Source: Leguminivora glycinivorella (lineage: Eukaryota > Arthropoda > Insecta > Lepidoptera > Tortricidae). Taken from it: a stretch of 64,000 bases of DNA. A model generated the notes under the pieces. That model was not told the DNA's origin. It saw only the letters and a list, made by a program, of their open reading frames with translations, and did no database searches. Positions 38,101 to 44,100 of the stretch are shown one piece after another; position 1 is the stretch's first letter, and each line of letters begins with the position of its first letter. Made by a program: the position numbers and the translations under genes. The stretch spans positions 5,471,549 to 5,535,548 of the forward strand of contig NC_062990.1 in assembly GCF_023078275.1 (NCBI RefSeq). The letters run 5' to 3'.

Positions 38101-41100
38101 TGTATGTCTGTCTGTCTCTGGCATCGTAGCTCCCGAAGGGATGAACCGATTTTAAATTAGTTTTTTTGTTTGAAAGCTCCACTGTGTCGGAGGTTTTTTC
38201 AAAATTTAAATTTTCAAAATATAGTAAGGCGGCGGAATTGAAAAAAGTCGTCTAGTTTTGAAGTTGATGTGACTGGAGAGTATACTGCTGACAAGTGGTA
38301 TCGTTGTGATCGGTAGACTTTACTGAGTACGAAATAATGACTTGTCGCATTCTCAGACTGTGGGGGGGTTAACTATGACGTCACAAAGATCGCGGTCCCG
38401 GGTTTCAATATTTTGCCAATTTGTCTAGAACCCCTTATCCAATTTTGAAAAATGAGGCAGAACACATGAAACTACTAAAGCTTCAGTGCCACTCTTGGCA
38501 AATAAGGGGTTGAAAGAAAACGAAACTGTGACATTGCAGTGACAGGTTGCCAGCCTCTCGCCTACGCCACAATTTAACCCATATCCCATAGTCGCCTTCT
38601 ACGACACCCACGGGAAGAAAGGGGGTGGTGAAATTCTTAATCCGTCACCACACAGGTGCAGGTGCTGAAGCTTTAGTAGTTTCATGTGTTCTGCCTACCC
38701 CTTTATGGGATACAGGCGTGATTGTATGTATGTATGTATGTATGTATGAAAAATGAGGTGCCGATTGAAAGCGTATAACATGCTGATTAAGATTTCTTAT
38801 ATGTGAAAAGTATAGTTTTGTTAGTTATTTTTTAATTAACAATAGTGCAAAAAATACATTTTTTTACTCTCTTTTTTGATTTTTGTGACTCAAAAAGGCA
38901 ATGAAAACGGCCACTTAGCTAAAAAATATGTTATATAAATCATTTAACTACATTATTAAGCTATCTGTTGCTTTTTAAATTTCTACGATCGGATAATAAA
39001 TAAGCAAAATACAACCACATCCCTGTAGGCGGGGAGTACCGCTTGACACGCGTTCCCATACATTCGGCGTCTATCAAATTACACCTCGCGCAAAATTCGT
39101 TTCAAGCAGATATACCTCTAATCTTATTCATCGTAACCTATCAATTTTGGTATCATTTGAAAGTACAATTAAAGTACTTTAAGAAACAATGTCAATCATT
39201 TTCTTAAAATCAATAATCGCCAGTCTGCGGTGGTTACAAAGGAAAAAAGTGGGTATGCAATTTGACTGGTTTCCTAGGTTTGATACCCTAGACGAGTTTA
39301 AAAGGGGAGGTAAAGGTGACATATGGGTTGTTCTCTTGCCTAAAAGCTATACAGAGGGTCAGGGGAGAAAAAAACTAGGGTTTAAGTTTAGTTTTAAGTT
39401 ATTTTTTCTTTTATTTGTTGATTTTATTGTGTTTAATTTTTTTGTAATTTTATCAAGGATACACGTTGGTTTCTTTTGCTGAAAATTCCCTTTTTTATGA
39501 GAAATGTTATAAATTTCATGGCATTTTCCGATAGAGACTAAAATTAACTTTCAAATAAGGCCACATAGTCATACTGATACATAGTCATACCTAGGGTTGC
39601 AAAAAAACGGTTTTTTTTCTGGCTTGAAAAAAAACATGAAAAAAAACCGTGAAAAAAAACAGTTTTTTTTCTAAAGTACGAAATCTCAAAATTTGAAAGT
39701 AGTTAATACTTTTATACGGTTTTTTAGACTTAATGTTAACTATTAAACGAATTTAATCGAATAACTTTAATTTCTGGTCTTATTAAAAGTAACATTTACG
39801 AAATCTGTAGTTGGTAGTTATCACTATTTACTGTTGGAAACACCACCGCCTCCCCACGCCACGCTACACGCAGCATCGGGGATTCCCCAACAAACGTTTG
39901 TATACTGAATGTTAATTGAATTAAAATTTACGTTATTGTTATTGAAACACGTTACAACTCACGAAAAACCGTTATTGTCGTATTATTTGTTCATCTGAAA
40001 AAAAACCATTTTTAGAAAAAAAACCAAGGTGCTCGGTTTTTTTTCATGTTTTTTTTTCACAATTCTGATAAAAAACATTTGGTTTTTTTTCTATTTACAA
40101 CCCTAGTCATACCCTTAATATTATATAAGTAAAAGTATGACTATGTGGCCTACTGATACATAGCCATACCCTTAATATTATATAAGTAAAAGAATGACTA
40201 TTACCTACCTCAAAACCATAATGAAAAAAACGTACCTCAAAACCATAATGAAAAGGTACGGTGGCCAAGATGGCGTTACACCTTTGGGGTACGCTCAGCT
40301 AGATGGCGCTAATATTAATATTTGACATTTTAAAACATACCAAGCTAAGAATATGGGCCAAATTGTCAAAACTGAGGTTCAAAAGTTTTTAGCCTACGTC
40401 AAGAGATGGCAGTCTATGCATTTTGATTACACATTTAAGCGCGAGAACTTAGTGTTATACACATTTTACTTCGACAGTAACTCTCTAGACCCTGTTTTAT
40501 TTGTTTTCCGTTAAATTTGACACGTAGCTAGGTTCATTATCAGGAACCACCCTGTATATCACATTTAGTTAAATTCGCAAAAAAAAAAAATCATCATTTT
40601 CATACATAATAAATGAATTTATTAGTGTGAGAGACACTTAAGAATAACATTCAAGTTAGTGTCAAGTGATTGACGGCACATATATGTCAAAACAAATAAC
40701 ATTAGGAATTGGTAAAGGCTGAAGACGCACGTGTTCAGTAATTATCTTTATTTTTTTAATAACTCGATATCCGTGAGAGTTAAGACGCTAGTTTCTAGGG
40801 CCACTTGCACCAACCAAAATAGAGAGTTAACCCGAGGGTTAACCCGCAATTTTATATGGAATTTGACAGCTGACAGCCCACTAACCCTGAGTTAAGTGGT
40901 TCGTGCAAGTGGACCTTACGGCCACTTGCACCAACAAAAATGGAGGGTTAACCCGAGGTTTAACCCACCATTTTATATGGAATTTGACAGATGACAGGCC
41001 ACTAACCCTGAGTTAAGTGGTTGCTGCAAGTGAGACTTAGAGGAATTAATTGTATTTGATCTAAAGAACCTTTCCTTAAAGTTAACAGAATTCAATAAAA

Positions 41101-44100
41101 ACAGGGTGTATAATACTCGATCCTCTTTGTTTCCAGGGTTCCAACCGGCGCCGTTGATCGCGTGCCGCACGGTCAAGTGCGATCTGATTTGCGGCTTGAA
41201 AAAAGGACGGGCGGAGCAGCTGTTCAAGATCGACCCCAAGTGGATGCAGACTGGAGACTACGGGTAAGGGTTTTGATCTAAATTTTACCAAATAATACGT
41301 GTAGCTTGGTGCCAAAGTTGGCAACACGCGATACTAGCGCCCCTAGCGGCATAAGTTGATCAAAATAGTTTAGTTCATACAGTTTAAAATTTATAAAAGT
41401 CACACACTCTTATTTCTTTGTTTTATTCCGTCTAAAAATGTTAAAGTAGATCAAGTAATCGCATTTTGTGTTGTTTTACGTACTGCGCCTATACTGACAA
41501 ACTACTTTGAACAAGTCGTACCGCTAGATGGCGCTGCTAAAATCGTTGCCGCTTAATTGTATGGGAAACTTCACAGCTGCACGTATTAATAGAGTTTATA
41601 TAGTATTTGATTTTACTAGCGGGCGCCGCTCCTGCTACGTACGGGGGTAATCTTAAAAATGGTTATAGTACGTTATCCGTAAAAGATAGACATATGTCAT
41701 CGCCGATTTTTTTGTACACCTATGAGACAGACACAATTCCGCCATACATTGTTTTTAACCCCCGACACAACGACGACGGGGTGTTATAAGTTTGACGTGT
41801 CTGTCTGTGTGTTGTTTGTCTGTCTGTCTGTGGCATCGTAGCTCCCGAACGGAAGAACCGATTTAATTTTTTTTTTTTTGTTTGAAAGCTGAGTTAGTCG
41901 GCGGGAGTGTTCTTAGCCATATTTCATGAAAATTGGTCCACTATGGTGAGGATTGTTTTCAAAATTTTAATTTTGTGGTTATGATATAGCTCAAACGGTT
42001 TGAGCAGCATTTTCGATTAAAGCTCTCAGCCAGCGGAATTTTATCCGATTCGATTAGCAAATGTCATATTGTAACCAATTCAAACATATTCTAAGCAAAT
42101 TTTATACCTAAACCTTTCTCAAGAATCACTCTATTCGTAGGTAAAAACTGCATGAAAATCCGTTCAGTAGTTTTTGAGTTTGTCGCGAACACACAGACAG
42201 ACAGACGCGGCGGAGGACTTTGTATTATAAGGTGTAATGTAAGGTGTTATTAACCCTTAATTTGGCAGAGACTCTGGTGACATAAATTTTCCGATTTTAC
42301 TTAATATATTGAATAACAGGTGTTTTTAAAGCGTCCGAAAAATATTTAAAAAATCTAGATTTATTAGTTTTGGAAAAAATATGTCCGCCACAGCGGACTC
42401 TGCCAAATATTGGGATAAATTAATATGTCCGCTGAGGCGGACACTGCCAAACATACGGTCATTTAAAATAAACAAGTATTTCTTAACATATATTTATTTT
42501 AAAAATTAACAAATATAATAATTTTGTATGAAAATCAAACTGACACATATTTATAGTCAAATATCATTATTTTAACTTTTTTCCGACTTTTTGGCCAGGT
42601 TGCACAGGCCGTGATCACGACAGACTGATGTGACAGTGATGTCCCAGCAAAATGTCGTCGAAGATGTAAACAACACAAAACTACCCGAAATTAATTATAT
42701 CAATGTTCGGGGCAGACAAAGAAATTATAAATTTTGATCTACCCGGTTTTCTTTAATGTTTATTGCCCCTCGCGCGACCCGATAAGTTGAGCAGACTGGT
42801 TTTTGGTCGCCGTTGTGAGCGCACGTGTTCCGGTAACCCCGCCAACAAAGCGGCGAGGTGGCATGTGGGGGGGTTTTTAGTGGGTATACCGTGGCCTCAT
42901 TAGCCAATACGGGAGTCCCACATAAGCACTAGGGTCCCCCCTCGCACCCTAGTGGTATGCGGAACACATTTTCCCACCCTAAACAAAAAAAAAGGTTAGA
43001 ACTGCGACCCACAGCACACAGACAATATTTAGGCCTAGAGTATCCGAGTATCATTTGTATTAAAATGCGGCGGCAATATTGGTACTCACTAATTATTTTT
43101 GGGTTTACAACGGTTATTTTCGGTGTTATGTACTTTAATAGCACGGCAAGATGTTAAAATTTTGGTTTCCATTTCACATTAAAATGGTGTGTCCAATATT
43201 GGTGATCATTTACAATTTTTGGGTAATTAATTATTATTTCTTTAGCAAAAGTTATTATATTTGGTTACCATTTTTCATTAAATTGGTACACTGATTTTGG
43301 TGCTCATTTACTAAAATTGGTGCCAAAATGTATTTTATTTGGTGTGAAATGTTACTAAATTTGGGGCTCAGTTAAATATGAGCCGTGAGAAAATATACGC
43401 CGCGGCCGTGTAGTTGAACTGAGTTTATATAATAATTGTCTGGTATTAGCGAGTACCACTAAAGGATGTCGCCTTCAAAAATATGTCTTTCGTCAATTAT
43501 GAATAGAATGTCAAGTTTTAATTAAATGAAACTAGTACTATCAGTGTACAATCATCGTTCGCTACTTGATCGTTGGTACAGCGCCATCTCACGGACACTT
43601 CTGAAACTCGAGGGACGGCCTGACGTTTTACCATTTATTTACCGCGCGACCATGCTTACCTGGGGACCGATTTTTAGGGTTCTGTAGTCAACTAGGAACC
43701 CTTATAGTTTCGCCATGTCTGTCTGTCTGTCCGTCCGTCCGTCCGCGGATAATCTCAGTAACCGTTAGCACTAGAAAGCTGAAATTTGTATATAAATATG
43801 TATATCGATCACGCCGTCAAAGTGCAAAAATAAAAAATGGAAAAAAATGTTTTATTAGGGTACCCCCCCCTACATGTAAAGTGGGGGCAGATTTTTTTTT
43901 TGCGCGAATTTTATCCGATTCGATTAGCAAATGTCGTCATATTGTAACCAATTCAAACATATTCTAAGCAAATTATATACCTAAACCTTTCTCAAGAATC
44001 ACTCTATTCGTAGGTAAAAACTGCATGAAAATCCGTTCAGTAGTTTTTGAGTTTGTCGCGAACACACAGACAGACAGACGCGGCGGAGGACTTTGTATTA

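Noticed and set aside
39189..39482. 97-codon plus-strand frame
   Set aside because: No recognisable motif, Phe-rich end from T-runs, in the middle of an ARMT1 intron.
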